Notes under the pieces: model-generated
The model's database searches: none
Seen by the model: the letters and a program-made list of their open reading frames with translations, nothing else
Told to the model about the DNA's origin: nothing
In this document: positions 9,077 to 17,021 of the stretch, in pieces
Position numbering within the stretch: the stretch's first letter is position 1
Layout of the letters: every line of letters starts with the position of its first letter
Program-made: the position numbers and the translations under genes
Source of the DNA: Actinopolyspora xinjiangensis
GTDB lineage: Bacteria; Actinomycetota; Actinomycetes; Mycobacteriales; Pseudonocardiaceae
Reading direction: 5' to 3'
NCBI RefSeq assembly: GCF_900104475.1
Contig: NZ_FNJR01000007.1
Coordinates: 186,001-250,000 of the forward strand
Length of the DNA: 64,000 nt

Positions 9077-10045
9077 GTGAACGTATCCGAAGCCGAGGAC
9101 CGGGCCGAGACCTTCGTACCGCACGAACACCCCGAGTGGACCGCCGACCTCGGGGAAGTCCGCATGAACTACGCCGTCGCCGGGGAGCCGAATTCCCCCG
9201 CCCTGCTGCTGGTTCCGGGGCAGAGCGAGTCGTGGTGGGGCTACGAACCCGTGCTCGCGTTGTTCGCGGAGCACTTCCGGGTCTTCGCGGTGGACCTGCG
9301 GGGACAGGGCCGTTCGACGTGGACCCCCGGGCGCTACACCCTCGACAACCTCGGCAACGATCTCGTGCGATTCATCGACCTCGTCATCGGGCGCCCCACG
9401 TTCGTGGCGGGCCATTCCTCCGGTGGGGTGCTCTCGGCCTGGTTGTCGGCCTACGCGAAACCCGGCCAGATCCTGGGGGCGGTGTACGAGGACCCGCCGC
9501 TGTTCTCCTCGGAGACGAACCCAGCCTGCGGCCCGTCGATCCGGCAGGGGATGGGGCCGGTATTCGCGGCGTGGCACAAGTGGCTCGGCGACCAGTGGTC
9601 GATAGGCGACTGGCGCGGCCTGCGGCGGGCGTTGCCGGACGAACTGCCACGCTTGCTGCTGGAGGGGCTGACGGGCACGCGTGCGGAGGAGGCGGAGACC
9701 GAACCCGGTACCGGACCACCGCAGAACCTGCGGGAGTACGACCCGGAATGGGCCGGGGCCTTCGTGTCCGGCAGCATGACCGCAGGATGCGACCAGGCCA
9801 CGGTGCTCTCCCGGGTCCGGGTGCCCGTGCTGCTCACCCACCACTTCCGCCGGACCGACGCGGACACCGGGCAGTTGATCGGAGCCGTCTCCGACGTGCA
9901 GGCGCAACGGGCCCGCCAGTTGATCGAGGCGGCCGGACAGCCGGTCACCTACCACTCGTTACCCGAGATGCCGCACTCGATGCACGCCACGGACCCCGAG
10001 CTGTACGCGCGCACCGTCACCGAGTGGGTGAAGTCGCTGGCCTGA
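9077..10045 (+). CDS. Alpha/beta hydrolase
   Basis: 322 residues with an alpha/beta-hydrolase fold. An oxyanion region follows strand LLLVPGQSESWW, the strand-helix FAVDLRGQGRST is typical, the nucleophile elbow is GHSSG (Ser near 118), and a late His sits in MPHSMH near residue 300. It is probably a cytoplasmic esterase, peptidase or epoxide/lactone hydrolase; the substrate is not evident. The GTG at 9077 is chosen for GGGAG upstream and because residues encoded farther upstream look non-coding. No operon partner. Confidence 0.85.
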   Translation: MNVSEAEDRAETFVPHEHPEWTADLGEVRMNYAVAGEPNSPALLLVPGQSESWWGYEPVLALFAEHFRVFAVDLRGQGRSTWTPGRYTLDNLGNDLVRFIDLVIGRPTFVAGHSSGGVLSAWLSAYAKPGQILGAVYEDPPLFSSETNPACGPSIRQGMGPVFAAWHKWLGDQWSIGDWRGLRRALPDELPRLLLEGLTGTRAEEAETEPGTGPPQNLREYDPEWAGAFVSGSMTAGCDQATVLSRVRVPVLLTHHFRRTDADTGQLIGAVSDVQAQRARQLIEAAGQPVTYHSLPEMPHSMHATDPELYARTVTEWVKSLA

Positions 10046-10180
10046 GCACGGAGTCTGTTGACCGTCCGTTGTGCCGGATCGCGGCATTGGACACAGCCGC
10101 AGCCTGGCCGCAACACCACTGGACGGACCTGAACGAGCCGGTCCTCCAGCCGATCTCTGCCCGCCGAACAGGCCGGTCGG

Positions 10181-10840
10181 CTATTGATGGCCACCCCTAT
10201 ACCCCGGCTTTCCCAGGTCGTACAAATGGGTGAGCAACAGCTCCTCGACCCTGGCGAAAGGTGTGTCCGCCGGACGGGCGAGAAGGTGCGCGGTGAGTCC
10301 GTCGAGCAGTGCGTGAAGCCGTTCGATCTCGATATCGATCGCCCGGCTCGCGGCGACGTGACCGAACTCGGCCAGGCTCTCGAGGGTGTGGCGACACTGC
10401 TGACGAACTCCGTCATCGGCTTCCTGGCGGAGCTCGGCTATGACGGAATCATTCGCCGCCTCCGCGACGAACGCCTGATAAACACACGCCTCGTTACGTC
10501 GTTCCTCGTCGAGCGGAAGCAACTCCAGCAGTAGCGCCAGCGCTGCCTCCACGACCCGTCCCTCACGCGCGTCCACGACCCGTCCCTCACGCGCGTCCGC
10601 GATCCGGAGTTCCGCACCGGCCGTGATCCGTCGGCCGATCTTGTCGATGAGCTCACGCATGGCGAAACGCCGAAGCTCGTCCTGCGTGGAGAAGAAGTAA
10701 CGAACCGATCCCATGGACAGCTCCGCCTCGCGCGCCACACCGCGCACGGAGGCTTCCCGCAGACCATCGCGCAGGGTGATTCGCCAGACGGCCTGGGCAA
10801 GCAGAAAACGACGCTCCGCGTGATCTATCCGAACTGGCAC
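10181..10840 (-). CDS. TetR-family transcriptional repressor
   Basis: 219 residues. The N-terminal helix-turn-helix (about 12-58; SVRGVAREAELSMGSVRYFF) is followed by an all-helical ligand-binding domain. It starts at GTG 10840, directly beside a perfect 24-bp palindrome, and is divergent from a small membrane protein plus CPBP protease operon that it most likely represses together with itself. An exact 24-bp tandem duplication gives a doubled DAREGRVV near residues 83-98, in a region that normally forms an inter-helix loop. The ligand is unknown. Confidence 0.9.
   Translation of the reverse strand: MPVRIDHAERRFLLAQAVWRITLRDGLREASVRGVAREAELSMGSVRYFFSTQDELRRFAMRELIDKIGRRITAGAELRIADAREGRVVDAREGRVVEAALALLLELLPLDEERRNEACVYQAFVAEAANDSVIAELRQEADDGVRQQCRHTLESLAEFGHVAASRAIDIEIERLHALLDGLTAHLLARPADTPFARVEELLLTHLYDLGKPGYRGGHQ
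10549..10596. repeat. 24-bp in-frame tandem duplication inside the TetR gene
   Basis: Two exact adjacent copies (10549-10572 and 10573-10596), adding eight residues without shifting the frame. The perfect identity suggests a recent slippage event. Confidence 0.9.
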
Positions 10841-10846
10841 TCCCTC

Positions 10847-10870
10847 AATCTAGCACAGCTGTGCTAGATT
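10847..10870. promoter_or_regulatory. TetR operator, perfect 24-bp palindrome
   Basis: Half-site AATCTAGCACAG followed by its exact reverse complement, 6 bp from the TetR start codon and 40 bp before the divergent operon. Strong candidate binding site for the adjacent TetR protein. Confidence 0.85.
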
Positions 10871-10881
10871 AGCTTTTCGTA

Positions 10882-10893
10882 ACACAGCTGTAC
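10882..10893. promoter_or_regulatory. Second, imperfect TetR operator
   Basis: ACACAGCTGTAC repeats the ACAGCTGT core of the main palindrome, its centre 29 bp away on the side of the membrane-protein operon. It may allow cooperative binding. Confidence 0.5.
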
Positions 10894-10910
10894 CAGAAAG
10901 CAGGTCTGTC

Positions 10911-11114
10911 ATGATCGGCGAAACAGCCACTCGCGGCAGGTGGGCACCCTGGTGGACGTACGTGTTACCCATCGTGGGGGTTAATCAACTGCGGCAACTG
11001 ATACTGCCGTTCGGCACGGTGCCCGAGTGGGCCGATGTCGTGATCGCGGTGCTGGTCGCCGCTGCCTGCTTCGCGCTCGTTACACTCGTTTACCGCGCCG
11101 GAGCCGGTCGCTGA
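10911..11114 (+). CDS. Small membrane protein in TetR-controlled operon
   Basis: 67 residues with two hydrophobic segments (about 12-33 and 42-60) and a short charged N-terminus. No named family recognised. Its TGA overlaps the ATG of the CPBP protease gene (TGATG), so the two are translationally coupled and may act together in the membrane. Expression should respond to the divergent TetR through the palindromes just upstream. Confidence 0.75.
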   Translation: MIGETATRGRWAPWWTYVLPIVGVNQLRQLILPFGTVPEWADVVIAVLVAAACFALVTLVYRAGAGR

Positions 11115-12010
11115 TGCCGGTCCCGTACGAGACAGAACCAAACGGACGAACCGCGATACCGCTCCCCCGCAGTGCCCGAGCGGGTGTGTGGATCGCGGTG
11201 GTCGGGCTCGCGAGTGGTCTCCCCGCGTCGTTGGCGGTGGCCGCGGGTTGGGAAAACGCGGGTTTCGCATTTCCGCCAATGATCGCGGTGCTGCTGGCTA
11301 CGAGCGCGGTTTTCCTTCATCGAGCCGTACGACCACTGCTGTTGGTCCTGACCGCTTCGGTGACCGGGCTGTGGTTCATCACCGTCGCGTCGGATCTGAT
11401 GGAACCGCTCCTGGTCGGATGGCCGACCGCGGCACGCGTGCTCGCGGTCAACGGCGCCAAGGTGTTGCCGCTGGTCCTCACCGCGATGGTGCTCGTCAGG
11501 TACCGGCCGGACCAGCACGAGATATCACTACGGCTCGGCCGGTGGCGTGCGGACAGCGGGCTGAGCGTGGCCGGACACCGGATCGACTGGAGGTTGATCG
11601 GCACGACCGTCGGCTTCGTGGTCTGCTGTGGAACCATCGCCACCGGAGTCGGAGAATTCAACGTGGCCGGGCTGAGCGAGGCCCTGAGCTGGCTGCCTGT
11701 CTACACCGCCGCGGCAGTCGTCAACGCCACCGCCGAGGAGTTCCTGTTCCGGCACGCGATCAACGGGGTCGCCGGACCACTGATGGGCAGGACAGCACTC
11801 ATCGCACTCACCTCGGCGTACTTCGGAGTCACACACGTCAACGGCACACCGAGCGGTCTCCTCGGCGTCCTGCTGTCCGGCTCCTTCGGCGTGGTACTCG
11901 CGCTGGCGATCGACCACACCAGGGGTTTCTGTTGGAACTGGACACTGCACTTCACCGCCGACATGGCGATATTCTTCACGCTGATCGCCGCGACCGCCCC
12001 GAGCGGCTGA
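11114..12010 (+). CDS. CPBP-family intramembrane metalloprotease (Abi)
   Basis: 298 residues, about eight membrane segments. The three CPBP motifs are present in order: AEEFLFRH (about 213-220), FGVTH (about 238-242) and the HFTAD region near 283, supplying the Glu and His residues of the site. Family members cleave within membranes, process prenyl proteins, or act in bacteriocin self-immunity. Coupled to the small membrane protein gene upstream and probably repressed by the divergent TetR. The ATG at 11114 is favoured by the overlap; an upstream in-frame extension is Arg-rich and unlikely. Confidence 0.9.
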   Translation: MPVPYETEPNGRTAIPLPRSARAGVWIAVVGLASGLPASLAVAAGWENAGFAFPPMIAVLLATSAVFLHRAVRPLLLVLTASVTGLWFITVASDLMEPLLVGWPTAARVLAVNGAKVLPLVLTAMVLVRYRPDQHEISLRLGRWRADSGLSVAGHRIDWRLIGTTVGFVVCCGTIATGVGEFNVAGLSEALSWLPVYTAAAVVNATAEEFLFRHAINGVAGPLMGRTALIALTSAYFGVTHVNGTPSGLLGVLLSGSFGVVLALAIDHTRGFCWNWTLHFTADMAIFFTLIAATAPSG

Positions 12011-12073
12011 CGACGAACCGCACTGTCGCTGGCCGGGACCCGTCCGACAGGGGCTCTCGGGCGTTCCGGTAAG

Positions 12074-12583
12074 TCAGCCGGAGGTACCGGTGGGCCCGCT
12101 CGGCTCGTTCGGACGGGCCGCGATGCGGCGGGCCTCGGCGACGACCTCGGCGTCGAGCTCCGCGACCGTGCAGTCGGTGTACTCGAGAGTGTCGTAGACG
12201 TCGTCGAGCCCGACGAACGGCAAAGCCGCCTCCACCTCGTGCCCGTGGTTCCGGTGGAGACGCCGCGTGAACTCCCGAGGACTCGTCCCACCCGCCAGGA
12301 ACCACCGTGCGAGCAACCGCACGGCGTGCTCCCGCGCCGCCTCGCCGTCGAGCGGGTAGAAGACCAGACCGAGCTCACCGAGCACCTCGGGAAGCAGTTC
12401 ACGAACCTCTTCGTCGGCTTCGGCACGGGTGCACGCGGCGAGGATGCGCAGGGCAGGGCCGTCGAGCCCGGCCACCAGCGCGTCGCAGGCGGCGCGCACG
12501 ACCTCCTCGGCACGGACCTCCCGCGCGCTCCACAGCACGGCGTGCTCCCACAGCCGCTCCGCTACCTGCTCGGATGAAGACAC
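12074..12583 (-). CDS. Conserved hypothetical protein
   Basis: 169 residues, acidic and predicted all-helical, with repeated Ala/Leu/Glu-rich helices and an acidic region FVGLDDVYDTLEYTDCTVAE near residue 125. Proteins of this kind occur in other actinobacteria, but I know no function. The GTG at 12583 is favoured (GATGGGCGG upstream); a TTG at 12619 would add 12 residues. It converges on the CPBP protease gene with a 63-bp gap. Confidence 0.7.
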   Translation of the reverse strand: MSSSEQVAERLWEHAVLWSAREVRAEEVVRAACDALVAGLDGPALRILAACTRAEADEEVRELLPEVLGELGLVFYPLDGEAAREHAVRLLARWFLAGGTSPREFTRRLHRNHGHEVEAALPFVGLDDVYDTLEYTDCTVAELDAEVVAEARRIAARPNEPSGPTGTSG

Positions 12584-12881
12584 CCGCCCATCATCCGATT
12601 CCCGCCCACCGAGTTCCAACGGTTTTCACCGTGTGGCGTCCGCACTCGCCTCGAACCGTCACGGTCCGACTTCTCGCGGGCTTCCCCGAGCGGTAACCGG
12701 ACGAGGTCGTTGCGGTGACGCCGGTCCCGGTCGCCGAGGAATCGTCGATGTCCCCGCACCGGGGAAACGCCGGTCGAACCGTTGGGGTGCGGAGTCCGTG
12801 ACGGAGTGGTCGCGTCCGGGCCGATTTCCGCCACCGGCGTAATCGATTCCACACGCACGTCCGTGGGCCTACCGTGGCCGT

Positions 12882-13682
12882 ATGAACTCACCTATCACGG
12901 GCACGGCCGCCGGGGTGCCGTTCACCGCCCTGCCGCCCGCCGAGGGGGAAGGTTACGCACCGCTGGTCGTCACCTGGCACATGCTGGACGCGCCGAGGTC
13001 GGACGCCGCGTTCGCCGCCGCGCTGCCGATGAACGACCTGCCCGCCTGGCGGGTGCACCTGGGCATGCCGATGTGCGGCGCGCGCACGGTCGGCGACGGC
13101 CCCGAGGCGATCCTGGAGCTGATGCGCGAGGACGCGCTGATGTCCTTCCTTCACCCGTTCGTCCGGCAGGCCAGTGAGGAGTTCCCGGACGCGCTGGCCT
13201 CCCTCCGCGCCCGGCTGCCGGTCGACGACGGCCCTGTCGGGGTGCTCGGCGGCTCGTTGGGCGGGGCGGTCGCGCTGCGGATACTGGCCGACACCGACAC
13301 ACCGGTGTTCGCGGGGGCCCTGGTGAACGCCGCCATCCGGATAAGGTCCGTCGTGGACCTGTTCCCAGGGGAGTACACCTACGACGCCGAGTCCGCCGAG
13401 GTCGCCGACGACCTGGACTTCGTCGCCAAGGCGGGCAGGATCGCCGATCGGGCGCCGCTGCTGGTCGTCAGCGGTGAGCGGGACCACCCCGCGCTGCATG
13501 CCGACGCGTTCGACCTGGTCGAGGCCGTCGGGCGACGGGCCGAGCTGCTGTCGGTTCCCGAGCTGGCCCACCCGCTCGCCGAGGAACCCGGCATCGAACC
13601 CGCACCGCAGCTGCCGCCGGCGCGCGAGGTGGACCTCGGCCTGACCGCGTGGTTCCGGGACCGGCTCGCGGAACGGGGCTAG
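12882..13682 (+). CDS. Alpha/beta hydrolase family protein
   Basis: 266 residues. A strand and oxyanion-hole region LVVTWHMLDAPRSD lead to a nucleophile elbow GGSLGG (Ser near 125), and late acid and base candidates lie in VVSGERDHP and LAHPL. The architecture fits a small cytoplasmic hydrolase of the dienelactone hydrolase/esterase type; substrate unknown. Its stop codon overlaps the stop of the leftward VapC gene through a shared CTAG, so the two genes are tail-to-tail with no spacer. Confidence 0.8.
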   Translation: MNSPITGTAAGVPFTALPPAEGEGYAPLVVTWHMLDAPRSDAAFAAALPMNDLPAWRVHLGMPMCGARTVGDGPEAILELMREDALMSFLHPFVRQASEEFPDALASLRARLPVDDGPVGVLGGSLGGAVALRILADTDTPVFAGALVNAAIRIRSVVDLFPGEYTYDAESAEVADDLDFVAKAGRIADRAPLLVVSGERDHPALHADAFDLVEAVGRRAELLSVPELAHPLAEEPGIEPAPQLPPAREVDLGLTAWFRDRLAERG

Positions 13683-14089
13683 GCGACGCCCGTAGGCTGG
13701 TCGTCCGGAAGCACGGCGAATCCGAGTTCCACCGCACCGGCGGCCAGTCGGTGATCGAAGGTGGCGACGGTCGAGGCATCGGCATGTTCACCGGCCAGCA
13801 CTACGCAGCAGTCCGGCAGCTTGAGGTTGGTACGGGCACGCAGCGTTGCCAGCCGGGTCGGTGCTTGCTCACCGAGTGGAACAGTGGTGATCTCGAGGTC
13901 CTCCAGCGCGTTCCGGGCGCGTTCGAGCATCCCACTGCGTGCTGGGCCAACCAGGATCTCGGCGATGGTGACGGCACTGGCGGCCAGTGACTCCTCGGCA
14001 TTGTCGATCAGGAGTTGAACGGCTCGGTGATGATGCGCGTCGTAAGCATTGAAGTAGGCGATGAGCACACTCGCATCGATGATGATCAC
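13679..14089 (-). CDS. vapC: PIN-domain toxin, VapC-like
   Basis: 136 residues forming a complete PIN ribonuclease domain. The first acidic residue is in MIIIDASVLIAY (Asp5), a Glu in TIAEILVG near 44, an Asp in KLPDCCVVL near 93, and an Asp in ATFDHRL near 110. Such toxins cleave tRNA or rRNA unless held by the partner antitoxin. The start overlaps the antitoxin stop (GTGA/ATGA type, 4 bp). Unlike the broken PIN gene at 36.6 kb, all four acidic positions are intact. Confidence 0.93.
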   Translation of the reverse strand: MIIIDASVLIAYFNAYDAHHHRAVQLLIDNAEESLAASAVTIAEILVGPARSGMLERARNALEDLEITTVPLGEQAPTRLATLRARTNLKLPDCCVVLAGEHADASTVATFDHRLAAGAVELGFAVLPDDQPTGVA

Positions 14090-14352
14090 GTCGGCCAGTC
14101 CTCACGGAGTTCGGCGAGGTAGCCCTCGTCGTAGGCACCGGTCAGCGCTCCGCGCTGCCGCTCTATCGCCGCGCGGCGCTTCACGGTGATCTCGGCATCG
14201 GTACGCCGTAACGCATGATGGCCCTCCGTGATCAGACGAAGCAGGAGCCTGCCCCGACTGCGCTCCTCCGGCCAGTGGCGAGCGGCTTCGTCGAGAGCTT
14301 CGGTGACTTCCTCGGTCTCGGTGATCATGTGTCGAGCTCGTGAGGTCGGCAT
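14086..14352 (-). CDS. vapB: VapB-like antitoxin
   Basis: 88 residues, highly charged, lying directly upstream of and overlapping the vapC-like gene. The N-terminal half is helical and likely mediates DNA binding and dimerisation; the C-terminus (YDEGYLAELREDWPT) is the kind of acidic tail that inserts in the toxin groove. The start could be ATG 14352 or ATG 14328; neither has a clear ribosome binding site. A pair of direct repeats upstream is a candidate autoregulatory operator. Confidence 0.85.
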   Translation of the reverse strand: MPTSRARHMITETEEVTEALDEAARHWPEERSRGRLLLRLITEGHHALRRTDAEITVKRRAAIERQRGALTGAYDEGYLAELREDWPT

Positions 14353-14357
14353 GCCCG

Positions 14358-14388
14358 AAGTGTATCACCTAAAAGAAAAGTGTTGCAC
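14358..14388. promoter_or_regulatory. Direct repeats, candidate VapBC operator
   Basis: AAGTGTATCAC (14358-14368) and AAGTGTTGCAC (14378-14388) are 20 bp apart, start to start, in the AT-rich stretch just upstream of the vapB start. Two-turn spacing fits cooperative binding by a VapBC complex. Confidence 0.45.
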
Positions 14389-14413
14389 TCTATCGTTTCC
14401 CGCCCAATGATCT

Positions 14414-14878
14414 TCAACATGCCCCGGGCAACCGCACGATGGACACGTTCCCGGACAGCGGGATGGTTTCGCGCTCGAGCCAGCGGTGGGCCAAGCCGCG
14501 CAGCCGCTCAAGCAGCAGCGTGGCCGCACCGAGGAGGGTGCCCGGTTCCTCGTCGGTGAGGTCGAGGTGCAGCAGGTAGTCGTGCGGCCGCGTGTCGGCG
14601 AGCCAGCGGAACCGCACCACGAGAACGCTGCCCGCCGCTACGGCGTGGAACCCGACGATGTTGTCCGTCACGTCGGCGTGGTCGGCCACCTCGTCCGGAT
14701 CGGAGCCCAGCGGGGCATAGGGCACCCACTCTCCCCTGCCCGACCGCAGTACCTCATCCACGACCTCGGGCGGCAGTGGCGGAGCGGGACGGGGAACCTC
14801 GGCGGGGTCACGCTCCGGTCGGGCACCCCACTCGGCGTTCTCCCGCTCGGCCAGGCGCCGCACTTCCTCGGTGTCCAC
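14414..14878 (-). CDS. Hypothetical protein
   Basis: 154 residues from the GTG at 14878. The N-terminus is charged and helical and the middle Pro-rich. The C-terminal half has beta-type sequence (AGSVLVVRFRWLADT, YLLHLDLTDEE). No signal peptide or membrane segment and no family recognised. The frame is open farther upstream to 15001 but that part is Arg/Pro-rich and looks non-coding. No ribosome binding site is evident for 14878, so the start is uncertain. Confidence 0.55.
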   Translation of the reverse strand: MDTEEVRRLAERENAEWGARPERDPAEVPRPAPPLPPEVVDEVLRSGRGEWVPYAPLGSDPDEVADHADVTDNIVGFHAVAAGSVLVVRFRWLADTRPHDYLLHLDLTDEEPGTLLGAATLLLERLRGLAHRWLERETIPLSGNVSIVRLPGAC

Positions 14879-15124
14879 GGGAGCAGGGTGGCAGCGGAGA
14901 GCACCGGCGCGCCGTCCCGGAGTCGACTCGGTGGGCGGCCGTCGTGCCGCACGAGGGGACCGCTGCTCGTTTCCCGGCACAGGTACGAGTCCGGAACGCA
15001 CGCCGTCGTGGTCAATCGCCCGGAGTATCTCTACAGTCGGCGTTCACCGTTCCGCCACCAGTGGACGAGAAGGACCGCAGCGCTTTCGTGGATCATCCGA
15101 TGAGCGACTGTAGCCTCGGTCGTC

Positions 15125-15622
15125 GTGAGTTGGTTACCCGACGACTTCGTCCACCCCCGCCACACCCCCGTGCCCGACACCGCGCTTCACCTGCGGCCGA
15201 TCCGGGAGGCGGACACCGCGCTCGACTACCCCGCCGTGATGGGCTCCCGAGAACGTTTGTGGCGGACCTTCGGTCCGGCCTGGGGTTGGCCCAGGGAGGC
15301 GATGACGTACGAAGAGGACCGCGTCGAACTGCTGCGACACGAGCGGGAAGCAGCCGCGCACCGTTCGTTCAACTACGCACTGCTCGACGAGGAGGAGACG
15401 GCGATCCTCGGTTGCGTCTACATCGATCCTCCCGAACGCGTCGGCGCCGACGGCGAAATATCCTGGTGGGTGGTGGACGAACTCGTCGGTGGTGAGGCCG
15501 AAGAAGCACTCGAGGCACTGCTGCCGCGGTGGATCGCCACCGACTGGCCCTTCCGAAACCCCCGTTTTCTGGGCCGCGATATCACCTGGCAGGACTGGCT
15601 CGCGCTGCCACGCGTCCCCTGA
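15125..15622 (+). CDS. GNAT-like acetyltransferase
   Basis: 165 residues resembling the GCN5-related acyl-CoA-dependent N-acetyltransferase fold. The opening LHLRPIREADTALDYPAVM is the usual first strand and helix, and FNYALLDEEETAILGCVYI is the central beta hairpin. The acetyl-CoA pyrophosphate loop (Q/R-x-x-G-x-G/A) is weak, so it may be a divergent or inactive member. GTG start at 15125. The substrate is unknown and the gene stands alone. Confidence 0.65.
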   Translation: MSWLPDDFVHPRHTPVPDTALHLRPIREADTALDYPAVMGSRERLWRTFGPAWGWPREAMTYEEDRVELLRHEREAAAHRSFNYALLDEEETAILGCVYIDPPERVGADGEISWWVVDELVGGEAEEALEALLPRWIATDWPFRNPRFLGRDITWQDWLALPRVP

Positions 15623-15767
15623 CACGTTCGATGCCGATGGGCGGATCTGCCGGTGGCCGTCGGGCCCGCCGCTGTCCTCCGATCGGAGAACGAGTCGGCA
15701 CGACCACCAGCTTTGTATTTCTCAGTATTATTAGCGAGTAAGCAGTGGGCCGACTTACTGGAAATGG

Positions 15768-16229
15768 TCAGCCGCGCGCCAGGAGCCGGTGGCGTCCGAT
15801 GTAGCCGGGCTCCGGCCCGGCACTGTCGGGATGCGGGAAGCAGCCCAGCAGTTCGGCGATGTCCTGCTCCACCAGGCTGGGACCGTGCCGTTGCCTGCCG
15901 GGAGTGACCGGTGGGAACGCGGGAGCCCTATGAACCCCGCACGCGGGGAACCGCCCCGGACGGTCCGGGTCCTCGAGCGGCCAGTGGATCTCGGTGGTTC
16001 GCTCGGTCGTCGCTTCGGCGTGGTCGGGCACCGCGCGGGGCGGCGGTGTTCGTGGGTCGGGCCCGAGCCGGGGTGCGAGTTCCCGGGCTTCCTGCGGAGA
16101 TGGTGGCGCGGCGGCGAGCGCGTGGCGCTCGGTGAGGATGCGGACGGTGAGCGCGCCCGGCCCGGAGTCGGCGTGCTGCCCGTTGCCGCCGCGCAGCGGG
16201 AAGACACCGCAGAGCACGAGCGCGAGCAC
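15768..16229 (-). CDS. Hypothetical protein with N-terminal membrane segment
   Basis: 153 residues from a GTG at 16229. The frame begins with hydrophobic residues (LALVLCGVF), and the hydrophobic stretch continues upstream of this GTG without an earlier ATG or GTG, so the real start may be a rarer codon. The remainder is Pro/Arg-rich with a C-terminal DIAELLGCFPHPDSAGP. It is third in a leftward series of small genes after two Cys-containing proteins. Function unknown; coding assignment is moderate. Confidence 0.45.
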   Translation of the reverse strand: MLALVLCGVFPLRGGNGQHADSGPGALTVRILTERHALAAAPPSPQEARELAPRLGPDPRTPPPRAVPDHAEATTERTTEIHWPLEDPDRPGRFPACGVHRAPAFPPVTPGRQRHGPSLVEQDIAELLGCFPHPDSAGPEPGYIGRHRLLARG

Positions 16230-16272
16230 CGCACCCAGGAGCCAGAGCGGGCCGAGCGGTTCGTGCGGGGCA

Positions 16273-16551
16273 TCACAGGAACTCCGTTCCGAACTGGTCG
16301 TGCAGTCTGCGTCGGGCGTCGCGCTGGCGTTGTTCGCGGTTCTCAGTGCGTTCGAGAGCTTCGGCCATGCAGGAGTCGCAGGTGGGCATCAGCCAGTCCA
16401 CATCGGATGGGCTGGTGAGCGTCACCGGGAGACCGCACAGGGTTTCGCGGTGCTGTTCGGGGCGAGGGGGCTCCTCGGGGCCGAACGCGTGCCGGTATCC
16501 GTCGACCGGGTTCCACCACACCACCGGACCACGCCAACCGAGACTGAACAT
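16273..16551 (-). CDS. Small Cys-motif (zinc-finger-like) protein
   Basis: 92 residues. A Trp-rich opening (GWRGPVVWWNPVDGYRHAFG) is followed by LCGLPVTLTSP and PTCDSCMAEA, giving a C-x(n)-CxxC arrangement that could bind one metal with nearby His residues, and then a charged helix. The ATG at 16551 follows AAGGAG. It lies between two other leftward small genes, and the one upstream (16678-16917) has the same kind of C...CxxC layout, so the two may be distant paralogues. Confidence 0.75.
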   Translation of the reverse strand: MFSLGWRGPVVWWNPVDGYRHAFGPEEPPRPEQHRETLCGLPVTLTSPSDVDWLMPTCDSCMAEALERTENREQRQRDARRRLHDQFGTEFL

Positions 16552-16677
16552 GTCGGGCTCCTTCCACTGGAACGAAAAGTCGGGCGTCGAAAGCGAGAGG
16601 TCGGGCCTCTCGGGGCGGTCGCGAGCGCGAGTCACTCGCCCGCACGGAGGACGGTTCTCGCGCGAACGGCGTTGAGT

Positions 16678-16917
16678 TCAACCACCGGGCAGGCTCAGCA
16701 GCACCCGCATCACGCACGCCGCGCACGGTTCACCGGCCACACCACCACGGTGCGCGCGGCGGCGCGGGTCCGGCACCCACTCGGTGTCGCGGCGGGAGAA
16801 GTGCCGCCCGCACGGCGTGATCAGGTAGCTGTGCCCCACCGCGACGTCCACGGCGTGCGCCAACCGCTCGGAGTCGGCCGCCACTCCCTCCCGCCGCCGA
16901 AACCACCACCAGGACAT
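16678..16917 (-). CDS. Small Cys-motif protein
   Basis: 79 residues with ITPCGRHFSRRDTEW and GEPCAACVMRV, i.e. one Cys followed by a CxxC pair, plus several His residues; a possible metal site. The ATG at 16917 has GGAGGAGCCCAG upstream. It is the first gene of a leftward set and is divergent, across 104 bp, from the XRE regulator gene at 17022. XRE/DUF397 pairs often sit beside such small proteins in actinobacteria; function unknown. Confidence 0.75.
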   Translation of the reverse strand: MSWWWFRRREGVAADSERLAHAVDVAVGHSYLITPCGRHFSRRDTEWVPDPRRRAHRGGVAGEPCAACVMRVLLSLPGG

Positions 16918-17021
16918 CTGGGCTCCTCCCTGAGGACATCGTTAAGCATAGGCTGTCATCGCATAATGCGATTTCGTAAGTACACGATCAGGTGAGGATC
17001 TTGTGAGAGCGCTATGCACTC

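Noticed and set aside
16228-16276. Start at an ATG overlapping the upstream stop (near 16270) for the hydrophobic protein at 15768
   Set aside because: That ATG is in a different frame and yields an Arg/Ser-rich product; the hydrophobic frame has no ATG or GTG before 16229.
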